Source: Streptomyces sp. 1-11 (GTDB taxonomy: Bacteria; Actinomycetota; Actinomycetes; Streptomycetales; Streptomycetaceae). From it: 64,000 bases of DNA. The position numbers and the translations under genes were made by a program. Shown piece after piece: positions 17,866 through 26,049 of this stretch (positions within the stretch are counted from its first letter, which is position 1; every line of letters begins with the position of its first letter). The notes under the pieces were generated by a model, which did not search any database, was not told the DNA's origin, and worked only from the letters and a program-made list of their open reading frames with translations. The DNA lies in assembly GCF_007176755.1 (NCBI RefSeq), contig NZ_BJTV01000019.1, positions 62,001 through 126,000 of the forward strand, given 5' to 3'.

Positions 17866-17891
17866 AAAAGGCCCGGGTGACCGGGCCTTTT
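17866..17891. terminator. Bidirectional terminator
   Basis: AAAAGGCCCGG (17866-17876) pairs perfectly with CCGGGCCTTTT (17881-17891), with tetraloop GTGA. The A-run/T-run ends make it a classical intrinsic terminator for both the thioesterase and the leftward cold-shock gene. Confidence 0.9.
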
Positions 17892-17916
17892 CACCTCGTG
17901 GCGGGGCGTGCCGAAG

Positions 17917-18120
17917 TCAGCCCCGGACGATGTTCTCCGCCTGGGGTCCCTTCTGTCCCTGTGTCACGTCGAAGGTGACCGTCTCCCCCTCCACCAGCTC
18001 GCGGTATCCGTTCCCGGCGATGTTGGAGTAGTGCGCGAAGACGTCCGGTCCGCCGCCGTCCTGGGCGATGAAGCCGAAGCCCTTCTCGGCGTTGAACCAC
18101 TTCACGGTGCCGCTGGCCAT
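17917..18120 (-). CDS. Cold-shock protein (CspA family)
   Basis: This is a single 67-residue cold-shock domain. RNP1 is KGFGFI, preceded by VKWFNAEKGFGFIAQD, and RNP2 is DVFAHYSNI; the ending GPQAENIVRG is typical of actinobacterial CspA proteins. These proteins bind single-stranded RNA or DNA, melt secondary structure and aid translation at low temperature. The gene is monocistronic, between a strong terminator and a ~130-base leader region. Confidence 0.95.
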   Translation of the reverse strand: MASGTVKWFNAEKGFGFIAQDGGGPDVFAHYSNIAGNGYRELVEGETVTFDVTQGQKGPQAENIVRG

Positions 18121-18257
18121 GCTGTTGTCCTTCGTTCTCGCCGGGCATGCCCGGCTGGTGTGTGGGGGCGCCCTCGGGAGGCACCCAGCGTCCTTTCTAC
18201 CCGAGACCTCTCCCGGTTATCCGACTTTTCTGCTGCCCTCCGGCACACGGCCGGTGG

Positions 18258-18842
18258 TCAGAGGGTGAAGGCCTCGACGAGCGTCCAGATGGCGAGACCG
18301 GCCATGCAGAGACCGCCGACGCGCTGCACGGTCTTCAGGGGGACGCGCTTGGCGATGAACCGGCCGACGAGCAGGGCGAGGGCGGAGACGGACATCAGGG
18401 CCGCGGCGGAGCCGATGGCGGTGGGGAGCCAGCCGTTGGTGGCGGCGAGGTTGGCCGTGGTGATCTGGGTGAGGTCGCCCCATTCGCTGATGAACACGGC
18501 CATGAAGGCGGTGGTGTAGACGGGCCAGAAGCCGGTGACGGTCCTGGAGCCGGCTTCGTCGTCCGCGTCGTCTCCGCCGCTGCGCAGGAGGACGAACGCG
18601 CCGAAGGCGAACAGGGCGGCGGAGACCAGCTTGACGGCCATGCCGGGGAGCAGGCCGAGGAGGCTGCCGGCGCCGACGGCGATGGCGACGTGGACGATGA
18701 ACGCGGTGGACGTGCCGAACCAGACGTACAGCGGGCGCATGCGGGTGCCCATGGCAAGTGAGGCGAACATCGTCTTGTCGGGAAGTTCGGCGAGGAAGAT
18801 CAGCCCGAAGGCGGTGATGATCGCCAGGGGGTCGAGAGTCAT
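18258..18842 (-). CDS. UPF0016/GDT1-type cation (Mn2+) exporter
   Basis: The protein has 194 residues and about six transmembrane helices in two repeats. Each repeat carries the family signature E-x-G/P-D-[KL]-T: AELPDKTMFASLAM near the N-terminus and ISEWGDLTQITTANLA in the second half, separated by an acidic loop (SGGDDADDEAGS). The family (TMEM165/GDT1/MneA) exports Mn2+ or exchanges Ca2+. ATG 18842 gives the first helix immediately. The ribosome site is weak (AAGG directly abutting). A ~220-base leader containing a yybP-ykoY-like riboswitch precedes the gene, supporting Mn2+ as substrate and riboswitch control. Confidence 0.88.
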   Translation of the reverse strand: MTLDPLAIITAFGLIFLAELPDKTMFASLAMGTRMRPLYVWFGTSTAFIVHVAIAVGAGSLLGLLPGMAVKLVSAALFAFGAFVLLRSGGDDADDEAGSRTVTGFWPVYTTAFMAVFISEWGDLTQITTANLAATNGWLPTAIGSAAALMSVSALALLVGRFIAKRVPLKTVQRVGGLCMAGLAIWTLVEAFTL

Positions 18843-18932
18843 CCTTGAGGCTTTCTGCTGGGGCCGGGCCGCACCGCCCTTCCGGCACCCTGAGGGGCGA
18901 CGGGGAACCGTTCGGCCCGGCACGACGGATCC

Positions 18933-18953
18933 GCCCGCACAGTGTGTGCGGGC
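18933..18953 (-). promoter_or_regulatory. Hairpin between riboswitch and exporter gene
   Basis: GCCCGCAC (18933-18940) and GTGCGGGC (18946-18953) form a perfect 8-bp stem with a 5-nt loop. It lies just 3' of the aptamer on the transcribed strand, so it may be the expression platform (a terminator without a T-run). Confidence 0.55.
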
Positions 18954-18961
18954 AGGGTCAT

Positions 18962-19068
18962 GCGTGGCCGAAGGTCTCGTCCGCCTCGGTGGTGAGCCGT
19001 GGCCCGGTGGCCGGGACGGATGTCCGTCCAGTGTGTCGACCAGCGGTGTCGCAGGACTACTCCCCTTC
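18962..19068 (-). ncRNA. yybP-ykoY-family (Mn2+) riboswitch
   Basis: Read on the minus strand the leader begins with GAAGGGGAGTAGTCC. It continues with GGTCGACACACTGGACGGAC and ends with ACGAGACCTTCGGCC. These three blocks, in this order, are the conserved elements of the yybP-ykoY aptamer: the GGGGAGUAG start, the GUCGACA...CUGG junction and the (G/A)AGACCUUxGGC end. Members sense Mn2+ and are often found upstream of UPF0016 exporters, as here. Boundaries are approximate. Confidence 0.8.
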
Positions 19069-19131
19069 GCTCGCCCCAGTGTAAACGAAGAGCAAAGTGC
19101 CGTGTGCGTCGCGGGCGGCTCGCGCTCGCCC

Positions 19132-19707
19132 TCAGAGGCTCAAGGTGATCGCGGCAACCACACCGCCGAGGCCGAGGGCGAACCCCGCCTCCTTCCAGCC
19201 CCCCTGGCCCCACGGCAGGAAGCGGTCGGCCGCCAGCCGGCCCGGGCCGATGGCGGCGACCGCGAGGGCGACGACGGTGATGCACACGCTGTACTCCACA
19301 CCACCGTCCGTGTCCCACAGACCGTGGGCGCCGGTCACCGTGGCCATCGCGTTGATCATGACGCCGATCAGGGCGGCGGCGGCCAGTGGGGTGAACAGCC
19401 CGGCGGCCAGACCCAGGCCGCCGAGGAACTCGGACAGACCTCCGACCGCGGCGAAGAGCTTGCCCGGGTGGAAGCCGAGGGCCGCGAGCCCCTTGCCGGT
19501 CGCGGTCAGACCCTGGCCCCCGAAGAGCCCGAAGAGCTTCTGCGCACCGTGGCCGGCCATCAACAGGCCGAAGGTCAGCCTGATGAGCAGCAGGCCGGCG
19601 TCGGCGGCGGTCGGGGTGGCGGTGGCGTTCCGGTCGGCGGCGCGGGTGGGGTGCGCCGCCGGTTCCGTGGCACGAGCCGAGCGGCGCAGGTTGAGCTTGG
19701 CGAACAT
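19132..19707 (-). CDS. DoxX-family membrane protein
   Basis: From ATG 19707 (MFAKLNLRRS) the protein has 191 residues; the open frame runs further upstream but that part is not protein-like. The DoxX core starts near residue 35 (AGLLLIRLTFGLLMAGHGAQ) and continues with KLFGLFGG, LGFHPGKLFAAVGGLSEFLG and LGLAAGLFTPLAAAALIGVM: four transmembrane helices. DoxX proteins in mycobacteria work with SodA and SseA in thiol/redox defence, but the function in Streptomyces is unknown. It is transcribed toward the Mn2+ riboswitch-exporter unit but probably separately. Confidence 0.85.
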   Translation of the reverse strand: MFAKLNLRRSARATEPAAHPTRAADRNATATPTAADAGLLLIRLTFGLLMAGHGAQKLFGLFGGQGLTATGKGLAALGFHPGKLFAAVGGLSEFLGGLGLAAGLFTPLAAAALIGVMINAMATVTGAHGLWDTDGGVEYSVCITVVALAVAAIGPGRLAADRFLPWGQGGWKEAGFALGLGGVVAAITLSL

Positions 19708-20059
19708 GACGATGCTCCGGTCGAACACCAGAACGGGCGTTTCCCCCAGCTCGGACAGACTCCGAGCAACCGGTGACGAGCGAGCCCCGCGCAGCGCCCT
19801 CTTCCCGAGGCTCGCCGCCTTCCGTCTGGACGAGCTCGTCCACGCCGGCCCGCTGCGTGCCCGCTGCGGATCGCCCGCCGGAATCCGCGAGGCCGGCCGG
19901 AGACCGAGGGTTCCCGAGACGGCCGATGCGCGGATCACCGTGAGCGTCCCCGACCGGCGCCACGAGTTCCCGGCCGGCCTGCTCCTGGCCGCACCATCAC
20001 GTTAACAACTCGCCTGCGCGCGGGCACAAGCGCTCGTCGCGTCCGAGCTGCTCCCCCGC
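19708..20059. other. 352-base gap with a possible decayed C-terminus
   Basis: The plus strand around 19800-20005 keeps an open frame reading RLDELVHAGPLRARCGSPAG and ending HEFPAGLLLAAPSR, with high GC3 and a stop at 20003-20005, but no start or recognisable domain. It may be a remnant of a longer protein. No promoter, repeat or RNA was recognised. Confidence 0.35.
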
Positions 20060-20497
20060 TCACTTCGTGTCGAACGCCTGGGCGACGGCGAGGCTGTCCT
20101 CGTAGACGTGGTGCCGGGTGACGAGTCCGTCCTCGACGGTGAGGTGAAGGGCGAACCGCGCTCGGTAGGCCCGTCCGGTGGAGCGGGCGGTCTGCCGGAT
20201 CTCGCCGAGCACGACCGCGTCGGGGCCGTCGACGAGGATGCGCTCGATCTCGGTCGCCGCCTGCCCGGGCACATGGTGCTCGGCGAGCTCGCGGTAGTGG
20301 GCGGCGGCATCGGCGCGGGTGGACCGGTGGCGGATCCACGGGGTGGCGGTCCGGCCGTGCTCGGCCTCCGGCCAGTCCAGCTTCCAGTCGCCCTGCTCGG
20401 CGTACAGCTCGGCGATGCTCTCGGGGTCGCCCCCGCCTATCCTGCGCAGCAGCTCGTGCACGACGGCGCGGGTGGTCCCGGGTGCGGCTGTGGTCAT
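20060..20497 (-). CDS. SnoaL-like / NTF2-superfamily protein
   Basis: The 145-residue protein has the cone-shaped NTF2 fold pattern: N-terminal helices (VVHELLRRIGGGDPESIAEL, YAEQGDWKL), HYRELAEHHVP, then beta strands ending with the typical LTVEDGLVTRHHVYEDSLAV. Members are isomerases, hydrolases or ligand binders and the fold alone does not give the reaction. ATG 20497. It is a lone leftward gene, divergent from the CoiA-like gene. Confidence 0.8.
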   Translation of the reverse strand: MTTAAPGTTRAVVHELLRRIGGGDPESIAELYAEQGDWKLDWPEAEHGRTATPWIRHRSTRADAAAHYRELAEHHVPGQAATEIERILVDGPDAVVLGEIRQTARSTGRAYRARFALHLTVEDGLVTRHHVYEDSLAVAQAFDTK

Positions 20498-20662
20498 GCC
20501 TCATCACTCCGATCCGACGTCCGCGTCCGTCCGACGCGGCGAGATCAGCATTCTCATCAGCGGCGACGGACCGGCGCCATTACCTCCCGGGTAACGGTCG
20601 GCCGACGGCCGGTGAGCGCTCGCCCCCTCGGCAGCGCCGGGCCCCCCTCATATGATCCGTGC

Positions 20663-22726
20663 ATGATCCATCCGATGCAGGGGTTCGAGGAAGAGGACAC
20701 CCGCAAGGTCCAGACCGCCGTGGCGGGGCGTCCCGGCTCGGACGAACCGGTCTTCCTCCCGTTCGATCACGCCGAGTTCCCCGATTTCCTCGCGCGCTAC
20801 CCGGACCTCGAGTTCTTCTGCGGCTCGCTCCTGGGCGGCTGCGGGCAGAAGCTGTCGGCGAAGCGCTACACCAGCAAGAAGTGCCACTTCGCGCATCATC
20901 CGCCGGTGCGGTGCCGGCGTACCGCGAACAGCGAGTCCAGCGCGGATCACCTGTATGTCGGGCGGGCCCTCAAGCGGTGGCTCCAGCAGCAGGGCAAGCG
21001 TGACGTGAGCGTCTCGTACGACCTGTTCGGCGCCGATTCCGGCGGTTGCGTCGACGTCTCGTTCGACGGCGGCCGACGCGCCGTCCGAGTCCAACTGGAC
21101 CGCATGGAGCGAAAGTCCTGGCTCGCCCGTCACAAGGAACTGGACCGGGCCACCCGCGGCGGGGGCGACTGGATCTACGGTCCGGACAGCATGCTCGCCC
21201 ACAACGAGGTGGACGCCGCGGGCTATGCGCTGCGCGTGCAGTGCCGCACTGTCGGAGCCACACGCGAGGTGCAGATCGGCACGCAGCTCCCCGGGCACAC
21301 GATCGAGTGGACCACGCTGGACCACTGTCGCCTCACCGACTCCGCGATTCTCACCCCGCACCTCGAGGAGACGGGCGAAGGCGTTCGGGTCCGCACAGCC
21401 GAACGGGGCACGCCCGCCGCTGAGGCGTCCGGCCCCGCGTCGCCCGCGTCCCCGCCCCGGGTCGCCCCGGCCGTCTTCCAACTGGCGCCGGGCACGGTGG
21501 CCTTCACCGCCGCCGTCGCCGTCGCGGGCGCGGACGGCTCCCGGCGGCTCTACGACGCCGACGTCCAGTCGACGGGATCGGCGGTGACGCCCGGCCGCAT
21601 CTCACTGCCCGCGGAGGCGGCCGTACCCGACCGTGATCAGATCTGGCTGCTGCTCGGTCCCGCGACCCTCCGGCTGCCCGTCCCCGGCGATGACCGCACG
21701 CGTGATTCCCGCGCCGTCATCACGGCGGAGAGCATCGCCCGGCTTGAGGGCAACGCGCTTGAGCCGTGGCAAGGCCTGCGTCCACCGCGCTCACCGGCCC
21801 CTACCGCGGCACCCTCATCAGCGGGGGAAGCAGCGGCCGCCGGCCCGGCACACGGCCGCGCGCGGGAGCAGGCGCCTGCCGATCCACCGCCGTCCGGTCC
21901 CCCGGGCCCGCGCGTCGCCGGCCCTCCCGCCACCGGGCGGTCCGCGGCCGAACGGGGGGCGAGGGCGGCCCTGCAGGCGCTGCGGGACCAGAGCCGCGAG
22001 GCGAGGGACACCGGCGACCGGGACGCCGTACGGCAGACCGCGAGGTATCTGGCCATGCTGCGTGACGACCCCACCGTCGTCGAAGCGGTACGGGATGCCG
22101 CCGCGGCCGAGTGCGACGTGCTGTCGGCCTGGTCGGCGGCCCCCACCGCCCCCGGCCACCGGCTCGCCGGCCTCCTGGAGCGCCTGAGGCAGGAGGGCGA
22201 GAAACTGCCCCTGGCCGCGCTGCGCCGACTCGTCGAAGACGCGGAGGCCGAAGCCGACAAGCTGGACCGCTACCTGACCACCGGCGAACTGGACGAACTG
22301 GGACGCTGGAGCGACGAGCTCGCCAGGCGGTCGGGGCGTCCCGCGCTGGACGCCCTCGAGCGGCTCGGCGGTGAGGTCCGCGCCGCACTCGAGCGGTACG
22401 CGCGAGCGGGAGCCGTCGTCCGCTGGTCGGTCGTCGGCGCCGAGGTGGACGGAGGCGTCCTCGACCTGCACCCCGACGACCAGATGGAAGTACTGGTCCA
22501 GGCGGACGGCGCCACCGACCGGGACGAGCCCCTGCTGTCCGCCCTGGTCACCGACGACGACTTCCGGGTGCATCCCTTCTACGCCCGGATCCTCGACCAC
22601 CTCGACCGCCCGGTGCCGGCCCAGGCCGACCTGCGGGCGCAGTGGGAACGCGACGTCCTGCGGCTGCACCTGCTCTGGAGCGGGCCTTCCCACCGCGCCG
22701 GCGTCAGGTTCCCGGGCAGCCCATAG
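20663..22726 (+). CDS. CoiA-like protein with large C-terminal extension
   Basis: The 687-residue cytoplasmic protein has a Cys/His-rich N-terminus (FFCGSLLGGCGQKLS, KKCHFAHHPPVRCRR), like the zinc finger of competence protein CoiA. A nuclease-like segment follows (SADHLYVGRALKRWLQQQGK, then VDVSFDGGRRAVRVQLDRME), ending at ~residue 250. Residues ~370-430 are a low-complexity Pro/Ala linker, and 430-600 are helical and charged, with coiled-coil character (GARAALQALRDQSREARDTG). Typical CoiA proteins lack this extension. The start ATG 20663 has no clear Shine-Dalgarno. CoiA helps process recombination intermediates during transformation in Firmicutes; the Streptomyces function is unknown. A tandem repeat follows the stop. 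Confidence 0.7.
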   Translation: MIHPMQGFEEEDTRKVQTAVAGRPGSDEPVFLPFDHAEFPDFLARYPDLEFFCGSLLGGCGQKLSAKRYTSKKCHFAHHPPVRCRRTANSESSADHLYVGRALKRWLQQQGKRDVSVSYDLFGADSGGCVDVSFDGGRRAVRVQLDRMERKSWLARHKELDRATRGGGDWIYGPDSMLAHNEVDAAGYALRVQCRTVGATREVQIGTQLPGHTIEWTTLDHCRLTDSAILTPHLEETGEGVRVRTAERGTPAAEASGPASPASPPRVAPAVFQLAPGTVAFTAAVAVAGADGSRRLYDADVQSTGSAVTPGRISLPAEAAVPDRDQIWLLLGPATLRLPVPGDDRTRDSRAVITAESIARLEGNALEPWQGLRPPRSPAPTAAPSSAGEAAAAGPAHGRAREQAPADPPPSGPPGPRVAGPPATGRSAAERGARAALQALRDQSREARDTGDRDAVRQTARYLAMLRDDPTVVEAVRDAAAAECDVLSAWSAAPTAPGHRLAGLLERLRQEGEKLPLAALRRLVEDAEAEADKLDRYLTTGELDELGRWSDELARRSGRPALDALERLGGEVRAALERYARAGAVVRWSVVGAEVDGGVLDLHPDDQMEVLVQADGATDRDEPLLSALVTDDDFRVHPFYARILDHLDRPVPAQADLRAQWERDVLRLHLLWSGPSHRAGVRFPGSP

Positions 22727-22762
22727 GCACACGGTGCCGGCCGGGGCCGCACGCGTGCCGGT

Positions 22763-22889
22763 GTTTCCGCGGCCGGGGTTCCGTGACCGGTGTTCTGTGA
22801 CCGGTGTTCTGTGACCGGTGTTCCGCAGCCATCGTTCCGTGGCCGGCGTGCCGCGGCCAGCGTTCCGTGATCGGCGTACCGCGGCCGGT
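22763..22889. repeat. 14-bp tandem repeat, nine units
   Basis: After a 15-base first unit (22763-22777), eight units of exactly 14 bases follow without gaps from 22778 to 22889. The consensus is GTTCCGTGGCCGGT; two adjacent units (22792-22805, 22806-22819) are identical (GTTCTGTGACCGGT). Because 14 is not a multiple of three and all frames are poor, it is not coding. It fills the intergenic space between the stops of two convergent genes. Confidence 0.85.
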
Positions 22890-22982
22890 CTTCGGCGAGA
22901 CCGGCCGCGGGGCACCAGCCTCGTCGCCGGGTCCCGCTTCCGCACGTCAGCCGGCGTCCTCGTGGGCCCTGCGAGAACGGGC

Positions 22983-24086
22983 CTACCGCAGATCCTGCCG
23001 GCCGGAGCGGCCTCCGGCCGGCTCCAGCAGCCAGGCCACCGGTGGCCGGGTGAGGGGCTGGGCCAGTCGGCGCACGGGCGGTGAGGCGAGGAGCGCGGTG
23101 AGCAGGACGCCGCCCGTCAGCAGGGCGATCAGCTCCGGCAGGGTGTCGGCCCGCTCGATCAGGCCCTTCTCCCGCAGCGGCAGGATGACGAGCGGATGCA
23201 GCAGGTAGACGGTGAAGCCGCCCGCGCCGAGCACGGAGATCAGCGGCAGCCGCCGCTTCGGCACCAGTCGCAGCAGGCACAGCACCAGCGCCGCCGCCGA
23301 GGCGAGAACCGCGAGCCGCACCAGCCAGGCGCCCCCCATGCCCAGCGCGGTGTCCGCCTCGTAGGCGTGACGCATCGACAGCCAGGTCCCCTGGATGTCC
23401 CAGTGCCACTGCCAGGCCGCCAGTCCCGCGGCAAGCACCCCGGCCGCCGCCGTCGGCAGGCTCCAGCGGCTCTCGAACCACTTGGTGCACATGCCTTGGC
23501 CCAGCCGCCAGCCGAAGTAGAACAGCGGCATGTACACCAGGGTCCGGCTGGCCGAGAACTGGAGGCCGAACTCCTCCACGTACCCGACCGCGAGCGCCAC
23601 GGCCGTGGTCGCCAGCAGCGGATGGCGCAGCTGGGCCACCAGTGGCAGCAGCAGCCTCCAGAAGAACAGTGACATCAAGAACCACAGGGTCCACGGAAGC
23701 TGGGTGATGTGCAGGGCGAAGGGCGAGCCGAGGGCGTAGGACTCCACCGAGAACAGCAGGCTGAACAGGAGCGCGGGGAGCACGATGCTGCGCAGCAGGG
23801 TGCGCAGATGGCGTGGGCCGAGGGGCCCGGCGCTGCTGAACACTCCGGCCAGCACCACGAAGGCCGGGACCCGGAACGCCCAGGCCGCGACGTGGAAGGC
23901 GTGCAGCGGTCCGTAGCGGTCCATGATGCTGCCCATGGTGTGCAGGACCACGATCAGTGAGGCGGACACGAACCGGGTGTTGTCCCACCAGGGATTGCGG
24001 GCCGGGCTCTCCTCCCTCGCACTGGCGCGGTCGGGAGGACCGGTGGGGCCGTGGGTCTCGGCGGGTCTCGGGGACGGGCTGTCCAT
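22983..24086 (-). CDS. Acyltransferase-3 family membrane protein
   Basis: The 367-residue protein has about ten transmembrane helices. Family features are the N-terminal NPWWDNTRFVSASLIVVLHT (with the conserved R and H of acyltransferase-3), PLGPRHLRTLLRSIVLPAL, LPWTLWFLMSLFFWRLLLPL and the late GAGGFTVYLLHPLVILPL. These proteins O-acylate sugars, lipids or secondary metabolites at the membrane. ATG 24086 has AGGAG 12 bases upstream. A Pro/Ser-rich cytoplasmic N-terminal ~30 residues precede helix one. It is divergent from the PIG-L gene; no sugar gene cluster surrounds it. Confidence 0.85.
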   Translation of the reverse strand: MDSPSPRPAETHGPTGPPDRASAREESPARNPWWDNTRFVSASLIVVLHTMGSIMDRYGPLHAFHVAAWAFRVPAFVVLAGVFSSAGPLGPRHLRTLLRSIVLPALLFSLLFSVESYALGSPFALHITQLPWTLWFLMSLFFWRLLLPLVAQLRHPLLATTAVALAVGYVEEFGLQFSASRTLVYMPLFYFGWRLGQGMCTKWFESRWSLPTAAAGVLAAGLAAWQWHWDIQGTWLSMRHAYEADTALGMGGAWLVRLAVLASAAALVLCLLRLVPKRRLPLISVLGAGGFTVYLLHPLVILPLREKGLIERADTLPELIALLTGGVLLTALLASPPVRRLAQPLTRPPVAWLLEPAGGRSGRQDLR

Positions 24087-24420
24087 CGCGGGCGCGTACT
24101 CCTGACAAAGCTGTGGCAACGGAAAGCGCCACCTTCGCGATCTCGGTGAAGCGCACGGTGACGCTTCGAGGCCCGGACGGTGAACGGAGCGTGTATGGCA
24201 AGGGCCGTGGTGGGCGCCGTACTTCGCCGGCCCGGCTCGATGGCCCCGCCCTCGGCGGCGAGGTGCGTCAGTACACCTTGACGCGTGAGGCCCGGACGCC
24301 CTGACGTCCGGGCGGGAAACGAACCGGCTCACCCTCCGTCTGCCGCAGACTTGGGCCGAGGTGTTTTCCCTGCCTGGGTGTTTTCCCTGCCGAAGTGTTT
24401 TTCCTGAGGAGGACTGTTTC
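24087..24420. other. 334-base divergent intergenic region
   Basis: It separates the acyltransferase from the PIG-L gene. The last 60 bases hold the 17-bp tandem repeat and ribosome site; the rest shows no gene, hairpin or RNA I can support. Confidence 0.5.
24361..24411 (+). repeat. 17-bp tandem repeat in the PIG-L leader
   Basis: Three head-to-tail 17-base units are present: 24361-24377, 24378-24394 and 24395-24411. Units one and two share GTGTTTTCCCTGCC; unit three (GTGTTTTTCCTGAGGAG) ends in the Shine-Dalgarno sequence, nine bases before the start codon. It may be an operator array or a slippage product. Confidence 0.8.
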
Positions 24421-25254
24421 ATGAATGACCGGCCACTGACGCTGATGGCGGTGCACGCCCATCCCGACGACGAGGCGACCGGAACGGGCGGCGTGCTCGC
24501 GCGGTACGCGGCGGAAGGCATCCGCACGGTGCTCGTGACCTGTACCGACGGCGGTTGCGGTGACGGACCGGGAGGGGTCAAGCCGGGTGATCCCGGACAC
24601 GACCCGGCGGCCGTCGCCAGGATGCGGCGGCAGGAACTCGAGTCGAGCTGCGAGATCCTGAAAGTCGGTCACCTGGAGATGCTGGGTTACGCCGACTCCG
24701 GGATGATGGGCTGGCCGACGAACGACGCGCCCGATTCGTTCTGGCGGACACCCGTGGAGGAGGGCGCGGCCCGACTCGCGGCGATCATGCGCCGCTATGA
24801 ACCCGATGTGGTCGTCACCTATGACGAGAACGGCTTCTACGGCCATCCCGACCACATCCAGGCGAACCGCATCACGATGAGGGCCCTGACGATGACCGCG
24901 CCGACGCCGAAGGTGTACTGGACGACGGCGCCCCGCTCCATGATGCGGCGGTTCGGGGAGGTCATGCGCGAGTTCGGTGCGGACTGGCAGGAGCCGGATC
25001 CCGACGAGGCCGCCGCGATGGCCGAGATCGGGCTGCCCGACGAGGAGATCACCACCTGGGTGGACACGTCCGCGTTCGGCGGCCAGAAGTTCGATGCGCT
25101 GGCCGCGCACGCCAGCCAGGGCGAGAACATCTTCTTCCTGAGGATGGGCCGGGAGAGGTTCACCGAACTGATGGGCGTCGAGACCTTCGTCCGTGTCCAG
25201 GACACCACCGGCGCGGCCGTGCCCGAGAACGACCTCTTCGCCGGACTGCGCTGA
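24421..25254 (+). CDS. PIG-L family deacetylase (MshB/Mca-like)
   Basis: ATG 24421 follows GAGGAGG and gives 277 residues. The zinc motif AHPDD is at residues 13-17 and the downstream GHPDHIQ near residue 140 supplies the third ligand. The region GVLARYAAEGIRTVLVTCTD is typical of N-acetylglucosaminyl deacetylases. Actinobacterial relatives deacetylate GlcNAc-inositol (MshB, mycothiol synthesis) or cleave mycothiol S-conjugates (Mca). This sequence resembles both but lacks a diagnostic neighbour, so its exact substrate is open. It is cytoplasmic and monocistronic, ending before the convergent TetR gene. Confidence 0.85.
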   Translation: MNDRPLTLMAVHAHPDDEATGTGGVLARYAAEGIRTVLVTCTDGGCGDGPGGVKPGDPGHDPAAVARMRRQELESSCEILKVGHLEMLGYADSGMMGWPTNDAPDSFWRTPVEEGAARLAAIMRRYEPDVVVTYDENGFYGHPDHIQANRITMRALTMTAPTPKVYWTTAPRSMMRRFGEVMREFGADWQEPDPDEAAAMAEIGLPDEEITTWVDTSAFGGQKFDALAAHASQGENIFFLRMGRERFTELMGVETFVRVQDTTGAAVPENDLFAGLR

Positions 25255-25320
25255 ATCCGCCCGCCCCGTTCGGCCCGGCGGCGGTGGAGCGGCCCGCGGC
25301 CGGCCGCAGCCGGTCGGTGA

Positions 25321-25947
25321 TCAGCCGCCGAGGTGGCCCCGCGTGTAGACGCCGGCCCGTGCCGCGGCCACGGCCGCCTCGGCGGCGCGGTCCGCGGCGG
25401 GTTCGTCGAGCGGGGCGCCGGTGGTCAGCAACTGGTAGTAGAGGGGCGCCGAGACGGCGCGGACCACCTGGTGCGCGTCCGTGCCGTCGGGCAGCTCCCC
25501 CCGGTCGACGGCCTCCTGCACGCAAGGGGCCCATTCCTGGACACGGTTGTCGTAGAAGCGGTGCAGGGCCTCGGCGGTCTTCGCGTCCGAGGTGGCGGCC
25601 GCGATCACCGCCCTGAACAGTGCTCCTTGCCGGGGGTCGGCCAGGGTCCGCTGCACGAGACGGGCATTGGCCTTGAGGTCGCCGAGCAGCGAGCCGGTCT
25701 CGGCACGGGGCAGTGACTGCTCCGCCATGTCCGTCAGCAGGTCGGCCACAAGGCTGGTCACCGTCCCCCAGCGGCGGTAGACGGTCGTCTTGCCCACCTC
25801 GGCGCGACGCGCGATGTCGGTGAGGTCCAGGCGGGCGAAGCCGTGCTCCGCGAGGGCGTCCCCGGCCGCCCGCAGCACCGCTGCCCGTACGCGCGCGGTA
25901 CGCCCGCCCGGCCGGACGGTCCCCGGATCGACACCTTCGAACTCCAT
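25321..25947 (-). CDS. TetR/AcrR-family regulator
   Basis: The 208-residue protein has an N-terminal TetR HTH (RVRAAVLRAAGDALAEHGFA, RLDLTDIARRAEVGKTTVYR, RWGTVTSLVADLL) and a C-terminal ligand domain of the TetR_C_16 type (ANARLVQRTLADPRQGALFR, DRGELPDGTDAHQVVRAVSA). It is divergent from the aldo/keto reductase gene with 102 bases between. The intergenic region carries a palindrome that overlaps its own start codon, so it very probably represses itself and the reductase. Confidence 0.9.
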   Translation of the reverse strand: MEFEGVDPGTVRPGGRTARVRAAVLRAAGDALAEHGFARLDLTDIARRAEVGKTTVYRRWGTVTSLVADLLTDMAEQSLPRAETGSLLGDLKANARLVQRTLADPRQGALFRAVIAAATSDAKTAEALHRFYDNRVQEWAPCVQEAVDRGELPDGTDAHQVVRAVSAPLYYQLLTTGAPLDEPAADRAAEAAVAAARAGVYTRGHLGG

Positions 25948-26010
25948 AACGGGACTCCTGTTCCGTTAGTCGGCTGCGGCTGCTATGTTAAGCCATGCCA
26001 CTAACGGAAC
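25947..26010. promoter_or_regulatory. TetR operator region
   Basis: TAACGGGAC-tcct-GTTCCGTTA (25947-25968) is a palindrome with one mismatch that overlaps the TetR ATG. A third half-site, ACTAACGGAAC, lies at 26000-26010 and is the exact reverse complement of GTTCCGTTAGT at 25960-25970. Repeated TAACGGAAC half-sites between a TetR gene and its divergent partner are the expected operator. Confidence 0.8.
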
Positions 26011-26049
26011 CACAGACCCATTAATGCGTCGTGCACAGGAGGATCAGCC

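Noticed and set aside
22763..22889. 14-bp repeats considered as a CRISPR array
   Set aside because: No unique spacers separate the units and no cas genes are present.
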